From Streptomyces sp. NBC_00237 (lineage in GTDB: Bacteria > Actinomycetota > Actinomycetes > Streptomycetales > Streptomycetaceae), in contig NZ_JAPEMT010000005.1 in assembly GCF_026342435.1 (NCBI RefSeq), forward strand, positions 372,001 to 436,000: a stretch of 64,000 nt of DNA, written 5' to 3'. The position numbers were made by a program, and so were the translations under genes. The notes beneath the pieces were generated by a model. It had not been told where the DNA came from. It made no database searches and saw only the letters and a program-made list of their open reading frames with translations. Shown here one piece after another: positions 7,284 to 15,639 of the stretch. Every line of letters begins with the position of its first letter. Positions within the stretch are counted from its first letter, which is position 1.

Positions 7284-9329
7284 GTGGTGGCGACGGGGGA
7301 GAACGAGCGGCTGGCCGGCCGCTACCGGGTGATCGAGCAGCTCGGCAGGGGCGGCATGGGCGTCGTGTGGCGCGCCGTCGACGAGGTGCTCGGCCGCGAG
7401 GTCGCCGTCAAGGAACTGCGTACGTACAACGACTCCTCCGCCCCTGAGCTGGCCGACCTCACGGTCCGCATGCAGCGCGAGGCGCGGGCCGCCGCCCGGG
7501 TCAGGCACTCCGGAGTCGTCGCCGTCCACGACGTCACCGAGCACGACGGCCGTCCCGTCATCGTGATGGAACTCGTCGACGGCCCGTCCCTCGACGACGT
7601 CCTCAGCGAGCGCGGGCCGCTCGACCCCCGCGAGGCCGCCGGTATCGGCGCGAAGGTGCTGGAGTCGCTGGCCGCCGCTCACCGCGTCGGCGTACTGCAC
7701 CGCGACGTCAAGCCCGGCAACATCCTGCTGGAGCACGGCGGCCGCGTCGTCCTCACCGACTTCGGCATCGCCGCCATGGAGGACCCGGGCGACGGTTCCA
7801 CCACCCATCTCACCCGCAGCGGCGAACTGGTCGGCTCCCTCGACTACTTGGCACCCGAGCGCGCCCAGGGGCAGGAGCCAGGACCCGCCTCCGACGTGTG
7901 GGCGCTGGGTGCGACGCTGTACGCGGCGGTCGAGGGCGGCTCGCCGTTCCGCCGTACGTCGACCTGGTCCACGCTGACCGCGATCGTCGTGGAACCGCTG
8001 CCCGAACCGGTGCGCTCCGGTCCGCTCGGGCCCGTGCTGCAACGGCTGATGAGCAAGGACCCGGCACACCGTCCGGGCGCGGAGGAGGCGGCCCTGCTGC
8101 TGGCCGCCGTCGCCGACGGCACCGCGCCGGGAGCGGGGACCGACGCGGTGCACCCCTCGGCCGGGCAGGCTCAACTTCCTTCCCAGCAGCAGGGATTCGG
8201 TCCCGCTGCCGCCTACGGGCAGCAGCAGGCGCAGGGGTTCGGCCCGCACACCCCGCCCGCTTCACCGGCGTACGGTGCTGAGGGCCCGGCCTACCCGGGA
8301 GGCCCGACGCCTGCGGGGCAGAGCCCGTACCCGACCGGCCCCACCCCGGCCGCGTACTCCCCGTACGGGACCGGGCCTGCGGCTTCCACCGGGCAGGCTT
8401 TCACCGGGCAGCAGGCATACGGATCGGGGTCCGTCCCCTCCGGCGGCGGCCCGGCGGCGCAACCGTCATCGGCGGCAGCCGCTCCCGTGTCCGCTTCCCA
8501 GCAGGGCGGATCGCACGGCGCGGGCGGACCGCGGGGTTCGGGCGCGGCGTCCGGCGGACGCCGCAAGGCAGTCGTCGCGGCGGGCGTGGCCGCCGTGCTG
8601 CTGGTCGGCGCGGGCGTGACGTACGCGGTCAGCGGCCGGGACGGCGACACCAGGGCATCCGGCAGCCCGACGGCCACCGGATCCGCCGGGGACGGCGACG
8701 CTCCCCGCGAGGACAGCCCGCTGGCCCCGGGTTCGCTGCCCACCGACGCCGACCTGAAGACCAAGGCGCCCACGCCCCCGGACAAGGACGGCTCGGACAA
8801 GGACGGCAAGGGCAAGGGCAAGGACGCCGACAAGGGAAAGCCCACGCCCACGAAGGGCGGCAAGGAGAGCGGAGCGGGCGGCGACGGCACGTCCACGGGC
8901 GGCAAGAACAGCGGCGGCACGACCGGCGCTTCCACCGGCGGCAAGCCCGACGGCGGGTCGTCCGGTTCCGGCAGCGGATCCACGGGCGGCGGCTCGAACG
9001 GCACGACCGGAGGCAACAACCCGCCTGCGCCACCCCCGCCTCCCGCGCCGGCCTGTCGCGGTGCGGGCGGCGGCAAGTACAACTGCGACGTGTGGCGCAC
9101 CTCGGACTCGATCCGTACGAACGGAGACCGGGCGGGCACGCTCAACGCGGGCACCAACTACTTCTACTGCCAGGCCGATCTGGGCCGCCGGGTGACCTAC
9201 GGCAAGTGGACGAACGTGTGGTGGGCCAAGACCGACGACGACAGCGGCAACACGAACGTGTACGTCAGTGTGGTCTACCTCAAGGGCGGCGACAACGACC
9301 GACCGCTGCCGGGTCTGCCCACCTGTTGA
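7284..9329 (+). CDS. transmembrane serine/threonine protein kinase
   Basis: 681 residues. The kinase domain (about 14-275) is complete: glycine loop GRGGMG (21-26), lysine in AVKEL (K43), HRDVKPGN (H139, D141), DFG and APERAQG. A Pro/Gln/Gly/Tyr-rich linker follows (about 290-425), then one membrane helix (about 429-452). The outside part is a long Gly/Ser/Thr/Lys-rich stalk ending in a small cysteine-containing, SH3-like domain (about the last 95 residues), in place of PASTA repeats. GTG at 7284 is the start; GTG at 7287 is equally possible. It is monocistronic. Confidence 0.92.
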   Translation: MVATGENERLAGRYRVIEQLGRGGMGVVWRAVDEVLGREVAVKELRTYNDSSAPELADLTVRMQREARAAARVRHSGVVAVHDVTEHDGRPVIVMELVDGPSLDDVLSERGPLDPREAAGIGAKVLESLAAAHRVGVLHRDVKPGNILLEHGGRVVLTDFGIAAMEDPGDGSTTHLTRSGELVGSLDYLAPERAQGQEPGPASDVWALGATLYAAVEGGSPFRRTSTWSTLTAIVVEPLPEPVRSGPLGPVLQRLMSKDPAHRPGAEEAALLLAAVADGTAPGAGTDAVHPSAGQAQLPSQQQGFGPAAAYGQQQAQGFGPHTPPASPAYGAEGPAYPGGPTPAGQSPYPTGPTPAAYSPYGTGPAASTGQAFTGQQAYGSGSVPSGGGPAAQPSSAAAAPVSASQQGGSHGAGGPRGSGAASGGRRKAVVAAGVAAVLLVGAGVTYAVSGRDGDTRASGSPTATGSAGDGDAPREDSPLAPGSLPTDADLKTKAPTPPDKDGSDKDGKGKGKDADKGKPTPTKGGKESGAGGDGTSTGGKNSGGTTGASTGGKPDGGSSGSGSGSTGGGSNGTTGGNNPPAPPPPPAPACRGAGGGKYNCDVWRTSDSIRTNGDRAGTLNAGTNYFYCQADLGRRVTYGKWTNVWWAKTDDDSGNTNVYVSVVYLKGGDNDRPLPGLPTC

Positions 9330-9437
9330 CAGGCACGGTTATTGAGGAGCGCGACCCGGCACGGCCCGCTGCCCGGCACCGGGACGTGTTCGCGCGGCCA
9401 AGTCATACGTGCTTCCAGGCGTAGCCGCGCGGAGTGG

Positions 9438-10493
9438 TCAGGCGCGGTCCCACGGCGGGATCTCGCCCGAGCCGCGTGCCACGAGCCGGGTCTCAAGGAT
9501 CACGGGAGCCGGTGCGCCGCCCGCCCCGTCGAGCCTGCTGAACAGCAGGTCGGCGGCGGTGCGGCCGAGCGTCGCCGCGTCCTGCGCGACGACCGTGACC
9601 CCCGGGACCAGCAGGTCGGCGAGCTCGAAGTCGTCGAACCCGACCAGCGCGACGGGCCGTTCGCGCCCGGCCAGCACCCGCACCACCGTGACCGTCACCC
9701 GGTTGTTTCCGGTGAAGACGGCGGTGACCGGCTCGTGCGGCGCGTCCAGCATGGCCTCCGTCGCGGCCCGTACCCTCCCCGGTTCCGTGCTGCCCAGCGC
9801 CACCCACGCGTCCGCGACCGGAAGTCCCGCGTCCGCCATCGCCGCGTGATACCCGCGCAGGCGCTCGGTCGCGGTGTGAATGCGCGGCTGGTCGCCGACG
9901 AAACCGATCCTGCGGTGCCCGTGCGCGATCAGATGGGCGACTCCGGCCCGTGCACCGCCGAAGCTGTCGGACCGTACGACATCGGCGTCGATCAGGCCCG
10001 CCGGGCGGTCCACGAACACGATCGCCACGCCCGCCGCCATCTCCGGCTCCAGGTAGCGGTGGTCGTCCCCGGCGGGGATCACGATCAGCCCGTCGACGCG
10101 GCGCGCACACAGCGCGAGCACCAACTCCTGTTCCCGGTCCGGGTCTTCGGCGCTGGAGCCGTTGATGAGCAGGGCCCCGTGCGCGCGGGCGACCTCCTCC
10201 ACGGCGCGGTTCAGCGGCCCGTAGAAGGGGTCGGCGAGGTCTTCGAGGACCAGCCCGATGCTCGCCGTACGGCCTTTGCGCAGCACCCGGGCGCTGTCGT
10301 TGCGGCGGAAGCCGAGGGCGTCGATGGCCTCCCTGACGCGTCGTTCGGTGTCCGGGGTGACGCCGGGCTCGGCGTTGACCACCCGGGAGACCGTCTTGAG
10401 GCCGACACCCGCGCGCGCGGCGACGTCCTTCATCGTCGGCCGGTTGCCGTAACGGCGTTGCGGCGGCACGGGACGCGGGGAACTCCCCGGCAT
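9438..10493 (-). CDS. LacI-family transcriptional repressor
   Basis: 351 residues from ATG 10493. The DNA-binding helix-turn-helix is PTMKDVAARAGVGLKTVSRVVN, followed by the hinge and a periplasmic-binding-protein-like sugar domain (ASIGLVLEDLADPFYG to the C-terminus). GTG at 10544 is an alternative start, with AGGA upstream. It is divergent from a ROK sugar kinase, and the palindrome at 10644-10655 between them is its likely operator. It probably controls itself and the kinase in response to a sugar or sugar phosphate. Confidence 0.9.
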   Translation of the reverse strand: MPGSSPRPVPPQRRYGNRPTMKDVAARAGVGLKTVSRVVNAEPGVTPDTERRVREAIDALGFRRNDSARVLRKGRTASIGLVLEDLADPFYGPLNRAVEEVARAHGALLINGSSAEDPDREQELVLALCARRVDGLIVIPAGDDHRYLEPEMAAGVAIVFVDRPAGLIDADVVRSDSFGGARAGVAHLIAHGHRRIGFVGDQPRIHTATERLRGYHAAMADAGLPVADAWVALGSTEPGRVRAATEAMLDAPHEPVTAVFTGNNRVTVTVVRVLAGRERPVALVGFDDFELADLLVPGVTVVAQDAATLGRTAADLLFSRLDGAGGAPAPVILETRLVARGSGEIPPWDRA

Positions 10494-10643
10494 CGGGGTC
10501 CGGGACCTCCCTGCGGCGGGAGACGGAGGGGCGGTGTCGGCCACGGGGCGCTGTCCTGTCGGTCGTTGGTGCGGGCGAGCGGGAAGGGCGGAGCGGGCGT
10601 GCTGGTCGTCGGTGCGGCACCGAGCATAGGGCCCCGTCATCTG

Positions 10644-10655
10644 GACAACGTTGTC
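10644..10655. promoter_or_regulatory. LacI-type operator GACAACGTTGTC
   Basis: A perfect 12-bp palindrome with the central CG typical of LacI/GalR operators, in the divergent lacI/ROK intergenic region. TTGTCA at 10651-10656 inside it may serve as the -35 of the ROK gene. Confidence 0.75.
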
Positions 10656-10722
10656 AGCTCAACGGAGACTGGCCCAGTCCTTTGATCTTTCTTGTTCCCC
10701 TTCTTACTGGAGATGTTCACCG

Positions 10723-11676
10723 ATGCCCATCGAGTTCACCGACCTCGTCGCCGCGCTCGACATCGGCGGAACCAAGATCGCTGGTGCGCTGGTGGACGAC
10801 ACCGGGCGGATCCACCTCAAGGTCCAGCGGCCGACCCCCGCGCAGGAGGACGGCGACGTGGTGATGGGCGCGGTGGCGGAGGTCGTCGCCGAGCTGGGCA
10901 CGTCGCCCCTGTGGGCCCGGGTGCGGGCGGTGGGCATCGGCAGCGCGGGCCCCGTCGACGCGTCCGCCGGAACGGTCAGCCCCGTCAACGTCCTTGGCTG
11001 GCGCGGCTTTCCGCTGGTCGCGCGGGTGAGCGAGGTGGTGGGAGATCTTCCCGTACGACTCGTGGGCGACGGCGTCGCGATGACCGCCGCCGAACACTGG
11101 CAGGGTGCGGCGCGCGGCTACGCCAACGCCCTCTGTCTGGTCGTCTCGACCGGCGTCGGCGGCGGCCTCGTCCTCGACGGCCGACTCCACCCCGGCCCCA
11201 CGGGCAACGCGGGTCACATTGGCCACATCAGCGTCGAGTTGGACGGCGACCTCTGCCCCTGCGGGTCGCGCGGCTGCGTCGAACGCATCGCCAGCGGACC
11301 CAACATCGCCCGCCGCGCCGTCGAACAGGGCTGGCGCCCCGGCCCCGACGGCGACACCTCCGCCGCGGCCGTCGCTGCCGCCGCCGAGGCCGGTGACCCC
11401 GTCGCCCTCGCCTCCTTCGAGCGCGCCGCCCAGGCGCTGGCCGCCGGGATCGCCGCCACCGCGACGCTCGTCGAGGTGGAGATCGCGGTGGTCGGCGGGG
11501 GAGTGGCGGGCGCGGGCGAGGTCCTCTTCGCCCCGCTCCGGCGTGCCCTCGGGGACTACGCCAAGCTGTCGTTCGTACGGAAGCTGCGTGTCGTCCCCGC
11601 CCGCATGGGAACCGACGCTGGCCTGGTGGGCGCGGCTGCCGCAGCGCTGCTGGGCACGGACCCGGTCAGCGGCTGA
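10723..11676 (+). CDS. ROK-family sugar kinase (glucokinase-like)
   Basis: 317 residues. The ATP site is DIGGTKIAGALVD (about 12-24). The catalytic part is STGVGGGLVLDGRLHPGPTGNAGHIGHI, followed by the ROK zinc motif CPCGSRGCVE. There is no N-terminal DNA-binding domain, so it should be an ATP-dependent hexose or N-acyl-hexosamine kinase and not a regulator. GGAG lies 10 nt before ATG 10723. Its regulator is probably the divergent LacI protein. Confidence 0.9.
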   Translation: MPIEFTDLVAALDIGGTKIAGALVDDTGRIHLKVQRPTPAQEDGDVVMGAVAEVVAELGTSPLWARVRAVGIGSAGPVDASAGTVSPVNVLGWRGFPLVARVSEVVGDLPVRLVGDGVAMTAAEHWQGAARGYANALCLVVSTGVGGGLVLDGRLHPGPTGNAGHIGHISVELDGDLCPCGSRGCVERIASGPNIARRAVEQGWRPGPDGDTSAAAVAAAAEAGDPVALASFERAAQALAAGIAATATLVEVEIAVVGGGVAGAGEVLFAPLRRALGDYAKLSFVRKLRVVPARMGTDAGLVGAAAAALLGTDPVSG

Positions 11677-11819
11677 GCTTCGCTCTCCCCCGGTCCGCAG
11701 GGCCACAGTCGGCCCCCGTCCCCGCCGTCCGTGACCACCATCCGCACCGTCCGCGCGCCACTCGCGTCGGCCGGTCCGGCGCGAGGCGTAGGCGGCTCGG
11801 CGGTGGGTACGTTCGGCCC

Positions 11820-12425
11820 GTGACCGCCCACCAGGAACGACACGAGGGTCAACGCAAGGACCAACGCGAGGGTCAACGCGAGGGCCAACGCAAGGGCCAG
11901 CGCGCGGACCAACTCGCCGAAGCCCGCCGCCTCGCGGAGTTCCACGGCCTCCAACCCCTCCCCGTCGAAGGGGGGTTGTTCCGGCAGACCTGGGCCGGGG
12001 AGCCCGACGCCGCGGGACGTCCGTCCGGTACGGCGATCATGGTGCTGCTCACCAGTGCGCCCGGCGACTTCTCCGCCCTGCACCGGCTTCCCACCGACGA
12101 GGTCTGGCACTTCTACCGGGGCGACGCCCTGGAACTTCTCCTCCTCGGCCCCGACGGCACCGCCCGCCGCATCCTCCTCGGCGGCCCCGAAGGAACGGTG
12201 CAGTACGTCGTCAAGGCGGGCACCTGGATGGGCGCGCGCGTCGCTCCGGGCGGAGCCTGGTCGTTGTTCGGCACGACCATGGCCCCCGGCTTCCTCCCGA
12301 CGGACTACGAGGGTGGCGACGCCGAGGACCTCAGCCTCCGCTACCCGGAACAGGCCGTGCTCGTAAGGGAGTTGTGCCGTCCGGACGCCCCTCTGACCAT
12401 GACCGAAGGTGACGATGATGCCTGA
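11820..12425 (+). CDS. cupin domain-containing protein (DUF985 type)
   Basis: 201 residues. The core (from about residue 35) matches the DUF985/Cupin_5 family: EGGLFRQTW, SALHRLPTDEVWHFYRGD and the late GTTMAPGF. Function within the family is not settled. GTG at 11820 sits 6 nt after TACGTT, so the message looks leaderless. Residues 9-32 are a low-complexity stretch of four-residue units (EGQR, KDQR and so on) written by a 12-bp tandem repeat. Its stop overlaps the next start, so the SDR gene is translationally coupled. Confidence 0.8.
   Translation: MTAHQERHEGQRKDQREGQREGQRKGQRADQLAEARRLAEFHGLQPLPVEGGLFRQTWAGEPDAAGRPSGTAIMVLLTSAPGDFSALHRLPTDEVWHFYRGDALELLLLGPDGTARRILLGGPEGTVQYVVKAGTWMGARVAPGGAWSLFGTTMAPGFLPTDYEGGDAEDLSLRYPEQAVLVRELCRPDAPLTMTEGDDDA
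11844..11915 (+). repeat. 12-bp tandem repeat, 6 copies, inside the cupin gene
   Basis: Six consecutive units beginning GAGGGTCAACGC; later copies vary at a few positions. Being a multiple of three, copy-number change keeps the frame and adds or removes EGQR-like units. Confidence 0.85.
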
Positions 12426-13206
12426 GACCCCCGCCCGCGACACCACGCTCCCCGGCCTCACCGGCCGCGTCGCCCTCGTCACCGGAGCCAGCGGACTCAT
12501 CGGCTCCGGGATCGCCGCCCGGTTCGCCGCCGCCGGGGCCGCCGTCGTCGTCCACTACCGGCAGGACGAGAAGAGCGCCCAGCACCTCGCCACCCGCATC
12601 GTCGGCGACGGGGGCCGAGCCCTGACCGTACAGGCGGATCTGACCCGGGAATCGGAGTGCGAGCGGCTCGTCGAGACGGCCGCCGACTGGCAGGGCGGTC
12701 TGGACGCGCTCGTCAACAACGCCGGAATCCAGCCGGTCCGGGCACTCGCCGACATGACCGCCGACGACTGGCGCACGCTGTACGACGCCAATTCCACCAG
12801 TGCCTTCTCCTGCACCCGCGCCGCCGCCCCGCTGCTCGCCGCGCGCGGCGGGGGCAGCATCACCCACATCGCCTCGATCGAGGGGACCATGGCGACCCCC
12901 GGGCACGCGCACTACTGCGCGTCCAAGGCCGCCCTGATCATGTTCGCCCGCTCGGCGGCCCTGGAGTACGGGCCCGACGCCGTCCGCGTGAACACCGTCT
13001 CGCCCGGCCTGATCGACCGGCCAGGGCTCGCCGACGACTGGCCCGACGGCGTACGCCGCTGGACCGGGACCGCACCCCTGGGCCGCCTCGGCAGCCCCGC
13101 CGACATCGGCAACGCCTGCGTCTTCCTCGCCTCCGACGCCGCCGCCTGGATCACCGGTACGAATCTGGTGGTGGACGGCGGAGTGAGCGCCGCCCCCACC
13201 TGGTAG
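12418..13206 (+). CDS. short-chain dehydrogenase/reductase (SDR)
   Basis: 262 residues of classical SDR type: cofactor loop TGASGLIGSG (about 21-30), NNAGIQ, catalytic Ser in IASIEG and YCASK (Tyr/Lys). GAAGGTG precedes two in-frame ATGs, 12415 and 12418; the latter has the better spacing. The start overlaps the cupin stop by 8 nt. The reaction is NAD(P)-dependent oxidation or reduction of an unknown alcohol or ketone. Confidence 0.9.
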   Translation: MPETPARDTTLPGLTGRVALVTGASGLIGSGIAARFAAAGAAVVVHYRQDEKSAQHLATRIVGDGGRALTVQADLTRESECERLVETAADWQGGLDALVNNAGIQPVRALADMTADDWRTLYDANSTSAFSCTRAAAPLLAARGGGSITHIASIEGTMATPGHAHYCASKAALIMFARSAALEYGPDAVRVNTVSPGLIDRPGLADDWPDGVRRWTGTAPLGRLGSPADIGNACVFLASDAAAWITGTNLVVDGGVSAAPTW

Positions 13207-13212
13207 CCGTAC

Positions 13213-13395
13213 TCAGAGGGCTCCGGCCTCGGCCGGGACCTGCCGGATCTCGACCACGAGGAACGCGTCCGCGTCCAGGTCCATGACGACCTCCGCCAGA
13301 CATCCCTCCGCGCGGCGGGCGTTGGCGTACTCCTCGGCGGGCCAGCTGCCGCGCGGGCCCCCGGCCGGAAAACGTCGCAAAACAGTGCGGTTCAT
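13213..13395 (-). CDS. small conserved hypothetical protein
   Basis: 60 residues, charged and soluble, beginning MNRTVLRRFPAGGPRGSWPA. A good Shine-Dalgarno (GAAGGGGG) lies 6-7 nt before the ATG, which makes it a credible gene. No motif is recognised. It converges on the SDR gene with a 6-nt gap. Confidence 0.65.
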   Translation of the reverse strand: MNRTVLRRFPAGGPRGSWPAEEYANARRAEGCLAEVVMDLDADAFLVVEIRQVPAEAGAL

Positions 13396-13679
13396 GCCGC
13401 ACCCCCTTCGTCCGTGCTCCTGCTGTACTTCTGTGCGCCCAACGAGACTCCGTCACCAGCGGTCACGGTCGCAGTCGTCCCGGGAGCGCCCCCGTTGTCC
13501 GCATGGACGCGCGTGGACAGGCGGAACGTTGCTTGCGACAGGCCACAGGACGGCCACGGTTGTGTGCGTGAACCGTCGCGGTGCGTACGCGGACCGGGGA
13601 AGGCCCCATCCCGCAGGAGCCGGTGTCCGTGGCAGGGTGTTGCGGGCAGGCCACTGGGGGCTACGGCAGAGGGGGAACC

Positions 13680-14741
13680 GTGATCATTTGGATCAACGGC
13701 GCGTTCGGAGCGGGCAAGACCAGTACCGCGCGCGAGCTGATCGACCTGATCCCGAACAGCACCTTCTACGACCCGGAGGTGATCGGCGCCGGGCTCCGCC
13801 ACCTGCTGCCGCCCAAGCGGCTCGCCGAGGTGAGCGACTACCAGGACCTGCCGATCTGGCGCCGCCTGGTCGTCGACACCGCCGCCGCCCTGCTCGCCGA
13901 GGTGGGCGGGGTGCTGGTGGTGCCGATGACACTGCTGCGGCAGGAGTACCGGGACGAGATCTTCGGTGGGCTCGCCTCCCGGCGCATCCTGGTGCGACAC
14001 GTGCTGCTCCAGGTTGAGGAAACGATCCTGCGAGAGCGGATCGCCGCCCGCGAGGAGCCCGGCATGAGCGAGGCCGACACCGAGATACGGGTGCGCCAGT
14101 GGGCGTACGACCACATCGAGCCGTATCACGCCGCTCTCCGCTGGATCACCGCCGACGCGCACGTGGTCGACGGCGGCGACCGCACCCCGTACGAGACGGC
14201 GGAGGCCGTCGCCGAAGCGGTGCGGACGGGTCGGGCCCGGCCCTGCGAGATAGTGCAGACGCCGCCGCCGAAGGCCGAGACCCTCGCGGCGGGTGTGCTC
14301 CTCTTTGACGCCGAGGACCGCGTGCTGCTCGTGGACCCCACGTACAAGCCGGGCTGGGAGTTCCCCGGGGGTGTCGTGGAGAGCGGCGAGCCGCCCGCCA
14401 GGGCGGGCCTGCGCGAGGTCGCCGAGGAGACGGGGATACGGCTCGACCGGGAGCCCCGGTTGCTGGTGGTCGACTGGGAACCGCCCCGGCCACCCGCGTT
14501 CGGCGGGCTGCGGATGCTGTTCGACGGCGGTCGGCTGGAGGGCGACGCGGCACGGCAGGTGAGGCTGCCGGGGCCGGAGTTGCGGCAGTGGCGGTTCGTC
14601 ACCGAGGAGGAGGCGGCCGGACTCCTCCCGCCCGAACGGTACGAACGGCTGCGCTGGGCGCTGCGCGCCAGGACCGGGGGAACGGTGTACAACCTGGAGG
14701 GCGGGGTGCCGGTGGGCGGCGGGCCCGCCACCGGCCGCTGA
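13680..14741 (+). CDS. TmrB-like P-loop kinase fused to a NUDIX hydrolase
   Basis: 353 residues. The N-terminal half starts IIWINGAFGAGKT, a Walker A in the exact context of TmrB-like proteins (tunicamycin-resistance ATP-binding protein of Bacillus), and continues with FYDPEVIGAGLRHLLP. The C-terminal half, from about residue 200, carries an intact NUDIX box: GGVVESG, then REVAEETGI. GTG 13680 follows AGAGGGGG. The nucleotide-diphosphate hydrolase part should be active; the substrate of the kinase part is unknown. Confidence 0.85.
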   Translation: MIIWINGAFGAGKTSTARELIDLIPNSTFYDPEVIGAGLRHLLPPKRLAEVSDYQDLPIWRRLVVDTAAALLAEVGGVLVVPMTLLRQEYRDEIFGGLASRRILVRHVLLQVEETILRERIAAREEPGMSEADTEIRVRQWAYDHIEPYHAALRWITADAHVVDGGDRTPYETAEAVAEAVRTGRARPCEIVQTPPPKAETLAAGVLLFDAEDRVLLVDPTYKPGWEFPGGVVESGEPPARAGLREVAEETGIRLDREPRLLVVDWEPPRPPAFGGLRMLFDGGRLEGDAARQVRLPGPELRQWRFVTEEEAAGLLPPERYERLRWALRARTGGTVYNLEGGVPVGGGPATGR

Positions 14742-14817
14742 CCGGTCCTGCTCGTCTGCCACTGGCTGCTGACGGGCCGCTGAACGGTTCTGCTCGTCTG
14801 TCACCGGCCGCTGGGTC

Positions 14818-15528
14818 CTACTGGCCCGTCGACGCCTTGTCCGCCGCCGCGATCAGCAGCGTCGCGGTGTCCTTCGTCAGCGGGTCGCCGTGCCCGAAGC
14901 AGGCGACGGACGGGGCCAGCGACGCGAGGCGGCGCATCGTGGCCAGCGCCTGCTCGCGGTCCACGTTGAACACCCCGAGCATCACCTCGCCCACCGCCGC
15001 GATGCTGTCGCCCGTGAACAGCACGCCGTGGTGCGGGAGATGGACCGCGAGGGAACCGTCCGTGTGCCCGGGGGCGTGCACGACACGCGCACCGCCGCCG
15101 AAGTCGAGTACGTCGCCCTCCTCCAGCTCCCGGTCGACCCGGGTGGCCGGAGCCTCCGGAACGGTCAACCCGTGCTCGTACAGGGGCCGTTCCCAGTCGA
15201 GCAGCACCGGCTCGGGGGTCGGGGCGAGACCGCGCACCACCGGGGCGTCCAACCGGTGTGCCAGCACCTCGGCGCCGTACCGCCCGGCCAACTCCTCGGC
15301 GGCGCCCACGTGGTCGCGGTGGCAGTGCGTGAGCACGATGCGGCGCAGGTCGCGCGGGTCCGCGCCCAGGCTCCGTATCGCCTGCTCGATGTCGGCGGCG
15401 GCATCGCGGTGGCCCGCGTCGATCAGCGTCAACTCGGTCCCGTCGGAGGTCTCTTCGCGCCACAGGTACGCCTGGCCGATCGGGAAACGCAGCATGTGCA
15501 GGTGCGGAAGCATTTCTACGAGGTCCAT
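14818..15528 (-). CDS. MBL-fold metallohydrolase
   Basis: 236 residues of the metallo-beta-lactamase fold. The zinc ligands are visible in THCHRDHVG (HxHxDH), APGHTDGS and FTGDS. It resembles glyoxalase II-like hydrolases, with hydrolysis of a thioester or lactone being likely. ATG 15528 has no Shine-Dalgarno but lies 6 nt after TACGTT on the minus strand, so it is probably leaderless. An internal ATG at 15513 is an alternative. Confidence 0.85.
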   Translation of the reverse strand: MDLVEMLPHLHMLRFPIGQAYLWREETSDGTELTLIDAGHRDAAADIEQAIRSLGADPRDLRRIVLTHCHRDHVGAAEELAGRYGAEVLAHRLDAPVVRGLAPTPEPVLLDWERPLYEHGLTVPEAPATRVDRELEEGDVLDFGGGARVVHAPGHTDGSLAVHLPHHGVLFTGDSIAAVGEVMLGVFNVDREQALATMRRLASLAPSVACFGHGDPLTKDTATLLIAAADKASTGQ

Positions 15529-15639
15529 GGGGCGAACGTACGAGAGGCCGTACGTCCGCCGCCATGGAACTTCGCTCAGCGCATAGTTCGCTCAGCGCTG
15601 ATCACCGGTGGGTTTCCCGGTGCGGGGTGCGCCGCCGTC

